Below are positions 12,714 through 25,742 of a DNA stretch of 64,000 nucleotides, piece after piece (position 1 is the stretch's first letter; the number at the start of each line of letters is the position of its first letter). Under the pieces are notes generated by a model. The model ran no database searches. It was not told the origin of the DNA and saw nothing but the letters and a program-made list of their open reading frames with translations. The stretch is from Argopecten irradians (Eukaryota > Mollusca > Bivalvia > Pectinida > Pectinidae), in NCBI RefSeq assembly GCF_041381155.1, contig NC_091144.1, forward strand, positions 29,878,980 to 29,942,979, in the 5' to 3' direction. The position numbers and the translations under genes were made by a program.

Positions 12714-13646
12714 CCTGAACATCACTTTCATCAGCACCATCATCAACCTCATCAGCACCATCGTCAACATCATCAGCATCATCGCCAACCTCAATTTTTA
12801 CCATCGTCAACCTATTCATCACCATCGTTAACCTCATCATCACCATCGTCAACATCATCGTCAACTTCATCATCAACAACATCAGCACCATCATCATCAC
12901 CATCGTCAACCTCATTAGCACCATCGCCAACCTCATCATCACCATCGTAAACCTCATCATCACCATCGTCAACCTCCTCATCATCACGATCGTCAACCTA
13001 CCATCGTGAACATCATCAACCTCATCATCACCATCGTCAACCTCATCATCACCATCATCAGTACCATCGTCAACCTCATCAGCACCATCTTCAACCTCAT
13101 CAGCACCATCGTCAACCTCATCATCACCATCATCAGCACCATCGTCAAACTCACATCATCACCAACGTCAACCTCATCATCACCATCGTCAACCTCATCG
13201 TCAACCTCACCATCACCATCGTCAACCCCGTCAGCATCATCGTCAACCTCATCATCACCATCGTCAACCTCATCAGCACCATCGTCAATCTCATTAACAC
13301 AATCGTCAACCTCATCAATACTATCGTCAACCTCATCAGCACCATCGTCAACCTCATCATCACCATCGTCAACCTCATCAGCACCATCGTCTACCTTATT
13401 ATCACCATCGTCAACTTCCATCATCAACCTCATCATCACCATCCCCAGCACCATCGTTAACCTTATCATCACTATCATCATCCTCATCATCACTATCATC
13501 AACCTCATCATCACCATCGTCAACATCATCATAACCATCGTCAACCGCATCATCACCATCGTCAACTTCATCATCACCATCACCATCGTTGACCTCATCA
13601 TCACCATTGTCAACCTCATCAGCATCATCGTCAACCTCATCATTAT
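12714..13646. repeat. Minisatellite of trinucleotide-phased CATCACCATCGTCAACCT units
   Basis: About 930 bp built from ATCACC, ATCGTC, AACCTC and ATCAGC hexamers, combined in units of 12, 18 and 21 bp. Nearly all units are multiples of three, so several frames on both strands stay open for 60-220 codons (EVDDGDDEVDDG or MRLTMVMM on the minus strand). No start context, splice site or flanking coding sequence supports a gene. The regular phase can be explained by replication slippage of a trinucleotide-rich seed. Confidence 0.85.
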
Positions 13647-14345
13647 GTTCAATACAAAAATATAATTTCATATTTCATGTATATTTTTCTGATGATAGTC
13701 TAAAGTCTACAATCATAGTTGATATCCTTACGAACCGTATGCCGTAGGTTAAAGTTGTATGTGCCATAACTGCTAAAAAAATTGACGTTTTTTGCGTCAT
13801 AAACCATACCATCAGGTTTGTTGAATTAATTTGTGAACATTATTAAAATGCCTTCAGATGTCTTATAAACCTTAATTACAATACAGAAATTGTGTGCTGT
13901 AAAAACGTGTGTTTTCTATGAGTTATGTATATTTAAGTGGAACTTACATGGTGAAGCAACAAATTTGCTAATAGCTAATAACACCGTTAAAATGTGAAAT
14001 GAAGTTGTTGACCACAATTTGGCCTCATGGTTTGACTGAATGTACTTATTTCACTTCACTGTTGATGTAAATACAACAATGAGCTGATTTGAACTAGTAA
14101 AACAAGGACATAGTCATTCAGATCCCCGCCAATGGAGATATCAAAGCTGAAGTAAGTTTGATTGTGGAGACTTATGTGTATGAAAAAAACCAGGAAAAAG
14201 GAAGTTGAGCTAAAGAAAGATGGAGTATAACTCAAGTAGAGCGGGGGCTGCAATTGTTGAATCAGGTATACAGCCTTGGCATTTATATATTAGACTATAT
14301 ACACAAAGATGGGTTGAGTTTTGCAGTAACATTTACCATTTACCA
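13647..14345. other. No supported feature
   Basis: AT-rich, noncoding. The left margin of the tandem repeat that follows begins near 14,330. Confidence 0.5.
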
Positions 14346-15085
14346 TGATATTTTCAGCAATGTTACCATGGTAACGGAAAAAGCGCAAAAAATGAAAACC
14401 TAAAAATAGCAAAAGGTACTACTAGACCATAAAAAGAATGTGTCTATGAAGTTTTGTGGAAATATCTCTGCTGATTTTAGAGTTATGCTCCGGAAATGAA
14501 CCTGTTACAAAAATATGATATTTTCAGCAATGTTTCTATGGTTACAGAAAAAAGCACAAAAAGTGAAAACCTAAAAATAGCAAATGGCACTACTAGACCA
14601 GAAGACTAATGTGCCTATGGAGTTTCCGTTTATATATCTCAACTGTTTTTCCAGTTATGCTGCGAAAACGAACCTGGTACAAAAATATGATATTTTCAGT
14701 AATGTTTCCATGGTTACGGAAAAAGTGCAAAAAATGAAAACCTAAAATAGATAAAGGCACTACTAGACCATAAGAACAATGTGTCTATGAAGTTTCATGT
14801 AAATATCTCTGCTGGTTTTAGAGTTGTGCTCCGGAAACGATTCTTTACACACAAAAATCTGCCATTTTCAGCAATGTTTCCATGGTTACAGAAAAAAGTA
14901 CAAAAAAGTGAAAACCTTCAAATAGCAAAATGCACTACTAGACCATAAGACCAATGTGTCTATTAAGTTTCGTGGAAATATCTCTTCTGGTTTTAGAGTT
15001 ATGCTCCGTGAAACCATTCGTACGGACGACGATCGGACGGGACGGACGGACGACGGACGGACGACGGACGGAACCCATTTGTATA
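14346..15085. repeat. Tandem array of four ~172-bp units with GGACGG terminus
   Basis: Units start at about 14,347, 14,518, 14,688 and 14,862, each with the block TATTTTCAGCAATGTT (or a near variant) and each carrying CACTACTAGACCA(T/G)AA and AGAGTTATGCTCCG-like blocks. The last unit runs into a degenerate GGACGG-rich tract at 15,025-15,080. It is noncoding. Like the arrays at 16,140 and 23,415, it combines tandem internal monomers with a GTCCGT-type end, although the monomers share no obvious sequence. Confidence 0.75.
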
Positions 15086-16139
15086 TCCCCCCCCAACGAA
15101 CGTTGCATTAAAAGCACTGTTATTCTCAAAATGTTGGAAACTTTCTGGTAATGAATAACATATTGAAAGCGCCTCTTGATTCGTGAGTGAAATACGGCAC
15201 ATATATACTTTAATGCGCCATGAAATAACGGTGTATAATCCAATGTTTATAGATAGAAACAGCCTATCTGAATTCCCTTCAATCTTCACCATTATTAACT
15301 GGGGAATATTGTCATCACAGATAGCATTCATTTTCGTTGAAAATTTTAAACAAATGTTGTAGGGAAGCTCGGATATGTAATACGGAAAAAAGGTAGTAGT
15401 TCATTACTGTCCCCCTTTTTCCCTTTACTATCTCGAAATATATATCAAATATTCATTTTCGGATTGATAGCGTATACTCCATTTTATTGTTACGGAAGTA
15501 CGCTTGAGAGATTTGCAAATATTAATAGCACTTCTTCTTTTATTACTAATTGACGTTTTTTTATCATTTGTAACAAGGGCGATGTATTAATGTATACACT
15601 GTGTTTTAGCTTCCCTGCTATGTACGAATTACATTACTTTTATCAAGTTTTGCAATATGTTATTTTAATGTTATTGAGACGAGACATGAAAACCTTCATC
15701 ATCATTACGCAACCTAGTTTGAATAATTTACTACTAATGACGGCTTGATTTGGAAATAAAAAAATATTTTATTTTGCTTTTCAATGCTCAATCAGTACTT
15801 ATGCAACGAATTATTTTTATGATTTCTTCTCAAACTAAAATTAGAAACTCAAACTTTCCAATAATACTAAAATCGTCTGCTTCTGTTTTTGTTATAGAGA
15901 AAAGGTACCTTTTGCCATCCGCGGAGCATCTTTAATTGAATATTAAAAATTCAAACAAGTGGTAAATTCTAAAACAATTTAATTCAGGTTTTTATTAAAA
16001 TTGGCGCGATCTACTATACATGATAACCTGATGCGGCGTAGCTGGTTATTTTTCGCGTGTCAAAATTTATGCGAATAGGTTAGATCAAAAAGAGGGAAAA
16101 AATGAGCAGTCATTAGATGGTGGGCTATTCAAATCGCGT
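15086..16139. other. No supported gene
   Basis: A possible repeat end, TTTTTCGCGTGTCAAAATTT, lies near 16,050 and resembles common mollusc repeat termini. No coding sequence is supported. Confidence 0.45.
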
Positions 16140-16480
16140 TTTCGTCCGTAGTCCGTCCGTTAACTATTCTTGTTACCGATATTTCTCAGAAAGTACTAAA
16201 GTATCTTTTTTTCCAATTCGATATGTAGGTTTCCCTATGGCTCTAGTTTGATCATATTGCATTTTGGGACCGTTCGGTAAACAAGGTGGATGCCAGGTAG
16301 CCATCTTAGATTTTTGATCGTTAAAATTTGTTACCGCTAAATTACTGCAGATAAGTACTGAAATGGAGTATTTCTCAAATTACATATGTAGGCTATGCCC
16401 AAGAGCCCTAGTTTGTGCACAATCCATTAGCATATATCTTAATACCGAAATTTGCTTACAAGGTAACCAACTTTTTGTGG
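16140..16480 (+). repeat. GTCCGT-headed repeat with two diverged ~165-bp units
   Basis: It starts with TTCGTCCGTAGTCCGTCCGT. Two diverged units follow, each with a TTGTTACCG block, an AAGTACT(A/G)AA block, TATGTAGG(T/C)T and a CCTAGTTTG-like block. It is noncoding and shares the head-plus-monomers plan of the arrays at 7,187, 14,346 and 23,415. Confidence 0.55.
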
Positions 16481-17149
16481 TATTTTTGTGAAATTAAAAT
16501 TATGATAACGATAGCCCTTAGTTTCTCCAAAGAGTAATACTACAAGGATATCATGTTTTGAAAGTCTTCAAAACAACTCGGTTCTTTTTTCAAAGGATCC
16601 ATTTGTTGTTGCACATTTTTTGGTTCCAATTTGCGTTTGACCGTAAACGTGTAATCGAGTAAATCGATAGAAAGTGATGTACATATTCTCTAAGTCAACG
16701 ACAGTAAATCAGTATATATGCCACTAGACAAATTAAGAATTACTTTGTAATCGTAAATCGATTACAGTGAAAATTCACTGTGTAATCGTAATTACATTTC
16801 AATTACTTTATATCAATTATGAAGTAAAATTTGGCAGCCAGTATACTAAGTTTAGAAAGTGAGAGCGGTTCCACGTGGGGATATGATTGAAATGAAAAAA
16901 ATACGATAAAGACGTCGCAGATGTTTTTCAATCAACCATGGATCAAGTACCCGAAGGACATGATTTGAAAAGTGTACAAAGAACACTCAAGGCTGTGTAT
17001 CTTTTACCCAGAGAGTCGTGAATACTTGAACAGTATGTCTCCCCTTCCAATGTTGTTCAGTCTACGACAGTTAACAATTTGAATATGAACTCAATTCACA
17101 CTGGAAAAATCAGCCACAAAAGTATTTTATACACTGAAATGTTTTTTTA
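16481..17149. other. No supported feature
   Basis: AT-rich, noncoding, with no clear repeat end. Confidence 0.45.
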
Positions 17150-17860
17150 TAAATATTAAAGGTGTTAAGATAAATGAGCAAGTACATCTAATGGTCAATA
17201 TGCATAGGATGCCTTTTTATTCCTAGATGGTTCTCCTAGATCATTATCCAGTACAATAACAGAGTTTTAATAACTTTTATCTAGCCTCAGGTCTAATTTA
17301 AATATACATAAATGTCAGCTCATATGGACTGGAAATAAAAAATATTCCGATAAGATCCTGTGTCCTGAGCATCAGTTTAATTGGTCTTCTGAAAATTTTA
17401 AAGTGCTAGGGGTCCAGTTTTCACTCAATCTGGAAGTTAAATTGAAATTAAACTATAAAGAAAAGCTTTCCAAAATCAAAAGATTTCTTGGAATGTGGTC
17501 TAGAAGAAACCTTACTCTATTGGGGAAAATCACCATCATCAAAACATTTGCACTATCCTTTTAACCCATCTACTCTATAACTTTGCCCGAATCTCCCGAT
17601 AGAAAATGGTTAAATAAAATCAACGCAGTGTTCTATAGATTCATATAGGGATATAACCCTGATAAGATAAAACGTAACACTCTGATTCTGGATTTTATGA
17701 GGAGGGTGGATTAAGGATGATTCACATTGAAAGTTTTAATGCAAACTTAAGTGGATTAAAATAATTTTATAATGAAGTTGTGGATTGGCAATCTCTAGCC
17801 AAGATAACTTTATAATAAGTTTGGGGGTGAAAGGATGTGGAACCGGAGGAGATCCATTCA
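17150..17860 (+). mobile_element. LINE reverse-transcriptase fragment (L1/Tx1-like)
   Basis: Plus-strand translations, with frame changes, give IKGVKINEQVHLMV, then LDGSPRSLSSTITEF, LIWTGNKKYSDKILCP, FKVLGVQFSLNLE and KIKRFLGMWSRRNLTLLGKI. These align in order with the YADD-to-thumb region of the LINE at 38.2-42.8 kb (HIKGIDVDNVPILNVQYADD, LDGSERSLNESISELNN, TVWKRRSLTPIGKINVIKSL). The catalytic YADD region is itself decayed. Both the 5' and 3' parts are missing, so this is an old truncated relic of a related but different element. Several frameshifts and stops are present. Confidence 0.75.
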
Positions 17861-18803
17861 TCATTCCCACTTTCATACATAACTAGGCCTAGAACCTACA
17901 TCTTTATGTCGTGATACCTTATATTAAGGGAGGTAACTCTTAATACCACCCGGAAGTCAGTAATTTCACGCGAAACACAGTATCAACATGCTGGGACGTC
18001 TACAGGTGGCTCACTAAATATACAGCTAGCTTTACGTCTACACTTTGGTGGTAAATTTAATACATGTAGTCCGACTATTATCAGGTACGTGAACTGCGTA
18101 ATTTTTTATTTTTATATAAAAATTTACCCTGTTTCCAAAATCATGTTTGTATTGTTATTACCATTGTCTAGCACAAGAGGTCCCTAGGAGTCTAGTAAGC
18201 TTACCCTCTAGCCCTGGTTCGCTCTCCTTCAAGTAAATAAGCCTTACTTTCTCGCAGCAGTTCTAAGATAACAAAGTTACAAACTACGCGTTAACATGTA
18301 ATTTAAATAATTCTCTAGTACGTATCCTAAGTTCCTGTACAATTTTTTTAACAATTCAATGTAATCAAAAGTATTCACACCGATGAATGTTCAACATTGC
18401 CATACATGCAACTAAATGTAGTTCATATGAAATAATACAAAATTATATTCAGTTTAAAAATTAAATGTAATTGACACTATAATTATTTTGATTTGCTATT
18501 ATTTCTTTCCAGCAAACAGTTGGATTTATTCTAAAAAAGTGTCTGTTGAAGCTATACCGATGCTGTTTGTGTGATATTTCAAGTGATCCATTGCCATTGG
18601 GATTTATTTTTCTAAAGAAGTTAGTGTTGTTGATACTACAGACGAAGATCGGTGTATATCAAGTGGAATTCAAAATTGCAGCTAACAATCATTAGTTTAT
18701 TACTTTGTATCACAATGTATGCTAATTATAACAGACCAAGTTGACTGAAATTCTTAGAACTTAAATGTCAAGTCTGCTATAAACATACTATATATGTCAA
18801 GAC
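17861..18803. other. No supported gene
   Basis: GGGAGGTAACTCTTAA near 17,930 is a motif seen at the ends of several mollusc repeats. Otherwise this is AT-rich noncoding sequence that separates the LINE fragment from the next LINE. Confidence 0.45.
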
Positions 18804-18835
18804 TTTTTTGCCTTTTGTCACTGACATAGTAGGAT

Positions 18836-21800
18836 TTATATATTGTGTATCCTGGCAAGTGCAAGCAAAAAATTAAATTGTTTACACATCTTATTTTCTG
18901 GATAATAACCCAAAACTATATATTTCAGAGATCGTACATTTATAAATATTCCTATTTTATGAAGATTCATTGTCAGTTTATTCCAAAACATTTCCACATG
19001 TGTGCATTCTATGAAAAAATGTGTGTTGTCGTCAACCTTATAACAATATGGACACAATGCCGAATTTTCTATTCTCCACCTTTTCAGATTTTTTCTAGTT
19101 GGAATTATATTATGAATCAATTTCCATTTGAAAATTTTTAATGAATTGTCATGTAAATTTTTTAAATTAAATTTCAAAATTTCACAGAACTCATTGATAT
19201 CACACCGAACATGATATCTCAATTTTTATAATAGGTTTGGTTTTTCTATTTTATGATTAAGTAAGGTTTTATATAAGAATTTGTTTGTATGTCCATTCAA
19301 TACTTGAATTTCGTCTTTATTTTTACTTGGCTCTGTTCTTACTTGTGTTTTTCATTTTTCTATCCATGTTTTCGGTATTGATTTTTTTTATTTGATGAGT
19401 TCTGCAATCCAGTTTGCTTTGCAAACTAGTTTTTCATAAATGCTAGCATCATTTATTTTTCCCAGTTTCATCAAATAAATCTTTTATTTGTATTATATTA
19501 CTGTCGATCCAATTTTTAAAAATAATAGATTTACCCTCGTAAGTAATGCTGGAGTTACCCCATATTATCTCATTATGCACGTATGTTGGTAAAGCATTTC
19601 GCTCTTGTGATCTAAATTTAATCCAAGACTGTAGTATTTTCATATAAAAAACTGGGATCTCTTCAATATTATGTATCTTGAATATTAGCGAATTGTTACC
19701 AAATTTTATCATAATAGAGTTTAGTATTATTGTCCAGTTCGAAAAAGTATTTTTTGTGTCAAATAGTCTTTTCACCCATGTAATCCTAAGCATTTCTATA
19801 TGCGTTTCAATATCTCTTTATGTTCAAAACCCCCATTATCTATTTCATTTATCAGTACATTTCGCTTAATTTTGTCTGGTTTATCATCCATAAATACTCC
19901 AAATATTATTTTTTCCAGTGTCTTTATTTTATCACTATTTATATGTTGAACTGTTGCCTAGGAAAGTCAATTTAGAGTATGATAAATGCTTTTATTATAG
20001 TAGCTTTTCCAAATTAGTGTCAGTTTTCTTTTTTTTCCAGTTTTTTATGAGATAATTGATAGCATTTATATTTTTTTTTTTCCCAGTTCATTTGCTCTAC
20101 TTCTTTATTTTTAACACCAAAAATCACACCTAGAGACTTGATGTTTTCTCCTTGTCATCTTTATGCCATAAACCTCTTTTTTGTTCTTGTTTTTACCTAG
20201 CCAAAGACCTTGTGATTTTTCTTTATTAAGCTCAAGCCCAGAATGTATACCAAAGTTCTCAATTTCTTTTATTGCTTCTTTTATATCACTTGATTTTACA
20301 AATAATGTTGTATCATCTGCTAATTGGGAAATTTTTATTATTTTTCTTTTATTTTTAACCCCTTTGATGTTTTGGTTTTCTCTTATATTTATTGCCATAA
20401 TTTCAACTGCAATCACAAAGATCAAACAGCTCAATGGACAACCTTGTCTTATTCCGCGTGAGATTTTTTATATGTATCAGATACATAAATATTTGTTGGA
20501 AATACACCCGTATATATCATAGTACAGTGTCTGTACCCAAGAGATAAAAGATTTTCCAAAACCAAATTTGTCTAAAGCTTCTAGCATGAATACCCATTCA
20601 ATAGTATCAAAGGCCTTTTTAAAATCTAAAAATAAAATTGCGCTTACCTGTTCCAAATTTTTCAGCATAGTCTATCACATCTTGTATTTGTCGTATATTA
20701 AACCCAATAAACCTATTTTTGATGTAACCATTTTGATCTGTATGTATGTATAAATTTAGGCATTATTTTTTTCAATCTTTGAGCTAATACAAATGCTGCA
20801 ATTTATAGTCTATATTTAGTAAGGTGATCGGTCTCCAATTTTGTAATGAAGTTTCATCACCCTTTTTGTATATTAAAGAAAGTAAACCTATTTTTTGTGA
20901 CTCAGGACATTTCTCCTGCATAATACCCTTCATTTAAGGCGTTGATTAATCATCTCCAATAATACTCCAGAAATGCTCGTAGAATTCTACTGTTAGACCG
21001 TCTAAACCAGGGCTTTTATTTTTTTTCATATTTTTGATAGCATGTGTACATTCAGATTTTGATAGGGGTCCATCACAAATAGCTTTTTCCGATTCATTTA
21101 GGGTGTCTTGACAATTTGTATTTCTGAGATATTGCTTTATAGATTCTTCATTAGGATTTTTACTTTTGTATAGGTCTTCGTAAAACAGACGAATAACATC
21201 CAGAATTTTACTCTTTTTCGTTACTAATTTATTATTCTTGTCTTTAACCTTATGTATAACTTTTTTAGCTTGTCTTTGTTTTTCTAAGCCCAAAAAGTAT
21301 TTATTTGGTTTCTCTCCTTTTTTAAGTATTGACATCTTGACTAATTTGTTCACCCTGTGCTTTTGTGTTCATAATATTCTTCTATTTCTTTTTCCAATAT
21401 AAGGATTTGCTCTTCATTTTCTTTTTCTGATTTACTTTCATTTCTTTCATGAACCATTTTAAGTTTTTCTTCAAGGTATATAACTTTATCCTTCCTCTGT
21501 TTACTTAAATTTTTACAGTAACCAATTGTTGCTTCTTTAATTAGAATTTTTTATATAATCCCATGTTTGCCTTTTATTTAGATTACTCCTTCGACATTCT
21601 TTTTTCGCATTTACAATTACATTTTTTAATTTTTTCAGTATAGTTTATGTCTTTTAGCACACTGTTGTTCATTTTCCAAATTCCCTTTCCGCGTGTTTCG
21701 CCTACATTTATCAGTTTTAGTGATATAGCCATATGATCAGTTGAGCGTATCTGAGCTGGTCTTATATCACAGGAGTTAATTCTATTTAAGAAATCTTTTG

Positions 21801-22445
21801 CTATTAGCCAGTAATCTATCCTGCTTGCTTCTTTTCCATTTTTTTCTTCTCCAACTGTATTGTATTGTATTTGAGTGTTTACTTCGCCATATATCAATAA
21901 GATTAAATGATTTTAATTAGATCCGTCAGACCAAACACTGGTTTTCTATTTTTTGATATTATTTGTTTTTCTGTCAATTGGTTTTCAGAGTTTCATTGAA
22001 ATCTCCCCCAATGATATTTATTCCAACACTTAATTCATTTAAGTTTTCTTTTAATTTTTAAAAAATGCATTTCGTTTTATCGGCTCATTTGGTGCATAAA
22101 CATTTGTTAATGTATATGTGTTATTATTTATTTTCAAGATTAACATCAAAATCCTACCATCTTCAGACTTAAATTGATCTATCAAATTATAATGCACATT
22201 TTTATTAATATAAATTGAAACTCCTCTACTATCGCTTTTCCCAATACTATTATAGATGTGTCCATCATATTCTTGTTCTATCAAGGGGAATAACTCTAGA
22301 GTATAATGTGTTTCTTGTAGAAAAATTATGTCACATTTCTGTTGTTTAATATATTGTAATAGACGTTGTCTTTTAGATGAGTCTCTCAATCCCTGTGCAT
22401 TCATGAGAAATAAGAGATAAGATGGAAATTTTTTATACCATTCAT
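18836..22445 (-). pseudogene. LINE ORF2 remnant: endonuclease and reverse transcriptase
   Basis: Pieces in order on the minus strand are as follows. The APE-type endonuclease has FLMNAQGLRDSSKR, CDIIFLQETHY and TNVYAPNEP at 22,051-22,440, and RIDYWLIAKDF with RSTDHMAISLKL at 21,583-21,897. The reverse transcriptase has NKSPGLDGLTVEFYEHFW at about 21,000, LFLDFKKAFDTIEW at about 20,620 and QLADDTTLFV at about 20,315 (LADD in place of YADD). The C-terminal Cys/His segment, CPYCYKVDDNTHFFIECTH, is at about 19,040. The encoded protein would nick target DNA and reverse-transcribe the element RNA. At least eight frame breaks interrupt it. The NKSPG.DG and Cys/His tail signatures fit the L1/Tx1 group. 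Confidence 0.8.
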
Positions 22446-23414
22446 ATCTTGTTTTTTTTGTTTTTTTTTTAAAAATATATATATTATTATACTGTTTAAA
22501 ATGTATCTCTATTTTACATAAAATGTATGTAGTTTTGGTGTTGTATGTACACAAATAGATGTATATCTTTTTTATCCACATTTCAAAATTTGTTATCCCC
22601 TTTGGGGGTATCATACAGTCACATCCATGTATACTATTACAGCATGTATAGTTTACATTAATGTTCACATTACATTTTACTTTGATATAAAAATACCATG
22701 ATGTCATATATCCACTCATATATTGCATGTACATTAGTCCTAAATATTTACATGCAAAAACCTGAATTGGTAGTTTATTATTTACACTTTTACAAAACAA
22801 CTTTTGTTTTAACATTTTTACATACTTGTTTCTTTTGTTTTAAAATATTATATGTACATGCACATATTTGTTTTGCTAATTTGAAATATACACCCATTTA
22901 TAATGAATGCACTTTTGCCGTTTACACATTAATACCTTGTTAATATTTACACATAATTGTTTTGTTAGTTTCTTATATACATCCACACACTGCATGTATT
23001 TTGTATTTTACAAATTAACATTTTGCACAAACATAGTTTTCTTGATAATTTAGTATCGATATTCATACAATATGTATGTATGCTCACATTGTTTCTTACA
23101 AAAACCCACAACCTCAGTTCTAAGTCTTAATATGCAGAAAAAAACAAGTGTGTGATACAATCGTATATTCGAATGAAGAATAAGCATTTCATATATGCAG
23201 TTTAAAAATTCTATATACACATATACACTATTATATTACACACAAAGTAAACAATATACACATATACACTATAAAACGACACAAAGGTATACACATAGCT
23301 TTCATCACTTTATACCATTTACAACATAGGCTGGTGCTTACATGTACTATTTATATTGTCTCTATGTATACATATTTGCACCTACTAGTACACCTATGTA
23401 TGTTTCTGTTGCAT

Positions 23415-24809
23415 TTTTTTAGGTCATCTGACCCGAAGGGTCAGGATGACTTTAGTCATCATGCTTCGTCCGTCGTCGTGCGCCGTGCGCCGTCCGCCGT
23501 GCGCCGTCCGCCGTCCGTAACTTTTTCACATTTCAATCTTCTTCTCAAGTTTGACCAGTGGGATTGAGCTGAAACCTTACATGAAATGATCCTGACATGG
23601 TCCCGACAAAGTGTTGTTATTTTTCGGGTCGATCCGAAATCCAAGATGGCCGCCACAGCCGCCATCTTGAAAACACATTTTGAACTTCTTCTCAAGTTCT
23701 ACCAGTGCGATTTGGCTGAGACTTGCATGAAATGATCCTGACATGGTCCGACAAAGTGGTTGTTATTTTTTGGGTCGATCCGAAATCCAAGATGGCCGCC
23801 ACAGCCGCCATCTTGAAAACATCATTTTGAACTTCTTTCTCAAGTTCTACAAGTGCGATTTTGGCTGAAACTTGCATAAAAATGATCCTGACATGGTCCC
23901 GACAAAGTGTTGTTATTTTTTGGGTCGATCCGAAATCCAAGATGGCCGCCACAGCCGCCATCTTGAAAACACATTTTGAACTTCTTCTCAAGTTCTACCG
24001 GTGCGATTTGGCTGAAACTTGCATGAAATGATCCTGACATAGTCCCGACAAAGTGTTGTTATTTTTCGGGTTGATCCGAAATCCAAGATGGCCGCCACAG
24101 CCGCCATCTTGAAAACACATTTTGAACTTCTTCTCAAGTTCTACTAATGCGATTTTGGCTGAAACTTGCATGAAATGATCCTGACATGGTTCCGACAAAG
24201 TGTTGTTATTTTTCGGTCGATCCGAAATCCAAGATGGCCGCCACAGCCGCCATCTTGTAAAACACATTTTGAAACTTCTTCTCAAGTTCTACCGGTGCGA
24301 TTTGGCTGAAACTTGCATGAAATGATCCTGACATAGTCCCGACAAAGTGTTTGTTATTTTTCGGGTTGATCCGAAATCCAAGATGGCCGCCACAGCCGCC
24401 ATCTTGAAAACACATTTTGAACTTCTTCTCAAGTTCTACTTGTGCGATTTGGCTGAAACTTGCATGAAATGATCCTGACATGGTTCCGACAAAGTGTTGT
24501 TATTTTCGGGTCGATCCGAAATCAAAGATGGCCGCCACAGCCGCCGTCTTGAAAACACATTTTGAACTTCTTCTCAAGTTATACCGGTGCGATTTGGCTG
24601 AGACTTGCATGAAATGATCCTGACATGGTCCGACAAAGTGTTGTTATTTTTCGGGTCGATCCAAAATCCAAGATGGCCACCACAGCCACCATCTTGAAAA
24701 CACATTTTGAAACTTCTTCTCAAGTTCTACAAGTGCGATTTGGCTGAAACTTGCATGAAATGATCCTGACATGGTCCCGACAAAGTGTTCTTATTTTCGG
24801 GTTGATCCG
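23415..24809 (-). mobile_element. Tandem-repeat element nested in the LINE, 12-bp target duplications
   Basis: Nine units of about 146 bp each contain AAGATGGCCGCCACAGCC, a CTTCTCAAGTT block and a CATGAAATGATCCTGACAT block. They follow a head of GGTCATCTGACCCGAAGGGTCAGGATGAC and a GTCCGCCGTGCGCC-rich stretch. TTTCTGTTGCAT occurs immediately outside both edges (23,403-23,414 and 24,810-24,821), a 12-bp target duplication. The plus strand starts with a run of T, so read on the minus strand the element ends in a short A tail. It is noncoding. The A tail and long duplication suggest copying by LINE machinery. Confidence 0.75.
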
Positions 24810-25123
24810 TTTCTGTTGCATCTTTTTTTGAACTTTTCCAGGTCAAAATTATTGAACCAAATATAATCTTTTGTTCATGGCAACCATGATAATATGATAT
24901 TGACGTGAATATTTCCAGGTCAAAATTAAACAAAATGATATATGAATATTTTTAAAGAATTTCTCATGTTTATACATTTTTTTTTTTATATGTTTAATAT
25001 TTCATATCTGTTGATTTTTTTATCAAATAAAACTTTCTTAACAAATTTTATTTGTTTTTTAACTTATTTTACTTACTTAATTAAGTATTGACTAATTACT
25101 GAGGAGGGTGCTTTGTACTGTCT

Positions 25124-25742
25124 CTATGCACTTGTACTTGCATCTTTGTTTTTTTTTTTTTTTGCAGGACCATCCTCCAGTGGAGAAGGTGGGGTTCTAC
25201 CCTGGTGTTTTACAGTATTTGTCCTTTGATTTGTGGGAGTGTTCTCATTGTTCACTTTCATGAAATCTTCAAGGGAAATTTTTTTTGACCTTTTTTCCCT
25301 TAGACCTTTTAGCCCTTTTCTTCCTGCGTTGTGTTTTACTTGCACTCGCGCGCGAGGGAGTCTCATATGGTCTAATTGCATCATCAGATGTATCACTGTC
25401 TCTGCTGTCATCTGTGGATGTACTCGAGTAATTGTTAATATCATTGTCATTGGTTACCGGTGCTTCATGCACTATGTCATTGCCTTCGAATTCGTGGAGG
25501 TCTTGTCGAATTTCCTCTTCTGTCTGGAGAAGAGAGAGACATTCCATCATACGATGCCCTGACATATTACACTGTCGGCATACCCATGAATTTATACAGT
25601 CTCTTGCTACATGGCCTGTTTGCAAACACTTTTTGCAGTTCATGGTGTCGGAGTTAGTGTTGTGCCCATCTGGTTTGGGCTGTTCAGCGTGGAACACTAA
25701 TGCATTATATCTTCCGATTTTCATGTACGGTTTATCATAATT
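25124..25742 (-). pseudogene. LINE ORF1 remnant with zinc knuckles
   Basis: The first readable segment is NYDKPYMKIGRYNALVFHAE, followed by the Cys/His segment CKKCLQTGHVARDC and then CRQCNMSGHRMMEC, two CCHC-like knuckles. After that come an acidic, Ser/Thr-rich stretch and a strongly basic tail (KTQRRKKRAKRSKGKKVKK). After one frameshift it continues as ISLEDFMKVNNENTPTN to a stop near 25,124. ORF1 proteins of this kind bind the element RNA. The N-terminal half is absent, and a stop lies just upstream of the first readable codon. Confidence 0.75.

Noticed and set aside
12703-13671. Acidic or Met-rich proteins on both strands of the minisatellite
   Set aside because: Openness follows from the trinucleotide-phased repeat, and several frames on both strands are equally open.
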